NCBI GenBank assembly: GCA_028290385.1
Contig: JAQGJZ010000335.1
Span: 1-7,162 of the forward strand
Source: Enterovirga sp.
GTDB taxonomy: Bacteria > Pseudomonadota > Alphaproteobacteria > Rhizobiales > Beijerinckiaceae
DNA: 7,162 nt
Reading direction: 5' to 3'
The notes under the pieces are model-generated. The model ran no database searches, was not told where the DNA came from, and was given only the letters and a program-made list of their open reading frames with translations. Numbering within the stretch: position 1 is the first letter of the stretch; the number at the start of each line of letters is the position of its first letter. A program made the translations under genes and the position numbers. Positions 6,722-7,162 of this stretch are shown one piece after another.

Positions 6722-7162
6722 CCAGTGCCACCGAAGCCAGGTCGGGCAAGGGGCACAAGGACGAGAACTTCCCGGTCGCGTCCCACCTCATCAGCCCGCG
6801 CCATCGCGGCCCGATCCTCGCCTTCTACTATTTCGTCCGCGCGGCCGACGACGTTGCCGATCACGCCACGCTCTCGGCCGACGAGAAGCTGCGCATGCTC
6901 GACGCGCTCGAGGCGGCGCTGACCGGCAAGGGCCCGGCCGATCCGGAGGCGGAGCCGCTGAGGCTCGTGCTCGCCGAACGGGGGCTCTCGCCCCGGCACG
7001 CGCAGGACCTGCTCGAGGCCTTCCGCCAGGATGCCCGCAAGACCCGCTACGCGGATTGGGACGAGCTGATCGGCTATTGCGCGCTCTCGGCGATGCCGGT
7101 CGGCCGTTACGTGCTCGACGTGCACGGCGAGGATCGCTGCACCTGGGCGGCGTCCGACGCGC
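6718..7162 (+). CDS. hpnC: Hydroxysqualene synthase HpnC, 3'-truncated
   Basis: HpnC belongs to the squalene/phytoene synthase fold. In the bacterial HpnD-HpnC-HpnE route, HpnD makes presqualene diphosphate from two farnesyl diphosphates, HpnC converts it to hydroxysqualene, and HpnE reduces that to squalene. The visible 148 residues are about half of a usual 280-290 aa protein. They show the N-terminal HpnC signature ENFPVASHLI (16-25), AFYYFVRAADDVAD with the first aspartate-rich motif DDVAD (44-48), FRQDARKTRYADWDEL, and YCALSAMPVGRYVL (120-133), where the phytoene synthase family has its Y-C/S-x-x-VG core. ENFPVAS and the downstream pattern favour HpnC over HpnD or phytoene synthase. The start is GTG 6718 in a 4-nt GTGA overlap with the hpnA stop. 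The second aspartate-rich motif would lie beyond the right edge, so catalytic completeness cannot be judged. Confidence 0.88.
   Translation, partial: MTSATEARSGKGHKDENFPVASHLISPRHRGPILAFYYFVRAADDVADHATLSADEKLRMLDALEAALTGKGPADPEAEPLRLVLAERGLSPRHAQDLLEAFRQDARKTRYADWDELIGYCALSAMPVGRYVLDVHGEDRCTWAASDA

Overview
The window looks like a piece of a high-GC alphaproteobacterial chromosome, most likely from the Hyphomicrobiales (Rhizobiales). The grounds are strong G/C preference at third codon positions, protein motifs close to those of Rhizobiales homologues, and isoprenoid genes joined to hopanoid (hpn) genes. All placements rest on motif recognition; no database search was possible.

Layout. (1) Positions 1-1958, plus strand: the C-terminal two thirds of a Mfd-type transcription-repair coupling factor, cut by the left edge. 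It is divergent enough that it may be a paralogue of the housekeeping Mfd. A short GC hairpin sits on its stop codon. (2) Positions 2031-2654: a convergent pair of small envelope-protein genes of unknown function. One is a 127-aa lipoprotein on the plus strand; the other is a 77-aa Sec-exported protein on the minus strand, ending in CxxC. Their stop codons lie 6 nt apart inside one 9-bp hairpin that could terminate transcription from both sides. (3) Positions 2655-2754: a 100-nt divergent intergenic region with a possible 22-codon leader ORF. (4) Positions 2755-7162, plus strand: ispA (farnesyl diphosphate synthase), dxs (DXP synthase), hpnA (hopanoid-associated NAD(P)-dependent epimerase/reductase) and hpnC (hydroxysqualene synthase, cut by the right edge). 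Gaps are 64 nt, 18 nt and a 4-nt overlap, so the last three genes at least look cotranscribed.

How the genes work together. Dxs makes the first committed metabolite of the MEP pathway and IspA condenses the resulting C5 units to C15 farnesyl diphosphate. HpnC then acts in the HpnD/HpnC/HpnE route that turns two farnesyl diphosphates into squalene, the substrate for hopanoids. HpnA is a hopanoid-cluster enzyme whose exact reaction is not settled. The block therefore joins precursor supply to a triterpenoid branch, and more hpn genes (hpnD, hpnE, shc) would be expected to the right.

There is no intergenic stretch above 300 bases, and no RNA gene, insertion sequence, CRISPR array or tRNA was seen. 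Composition is even, with no sign of recent transfer. The window is mostly ordinary chromosomal sequence. The items most worth a second look are the divergent Mfd, the precursor-to-hopanoid operon, the stop-codon hairpins and the possible ispA leader ORF.
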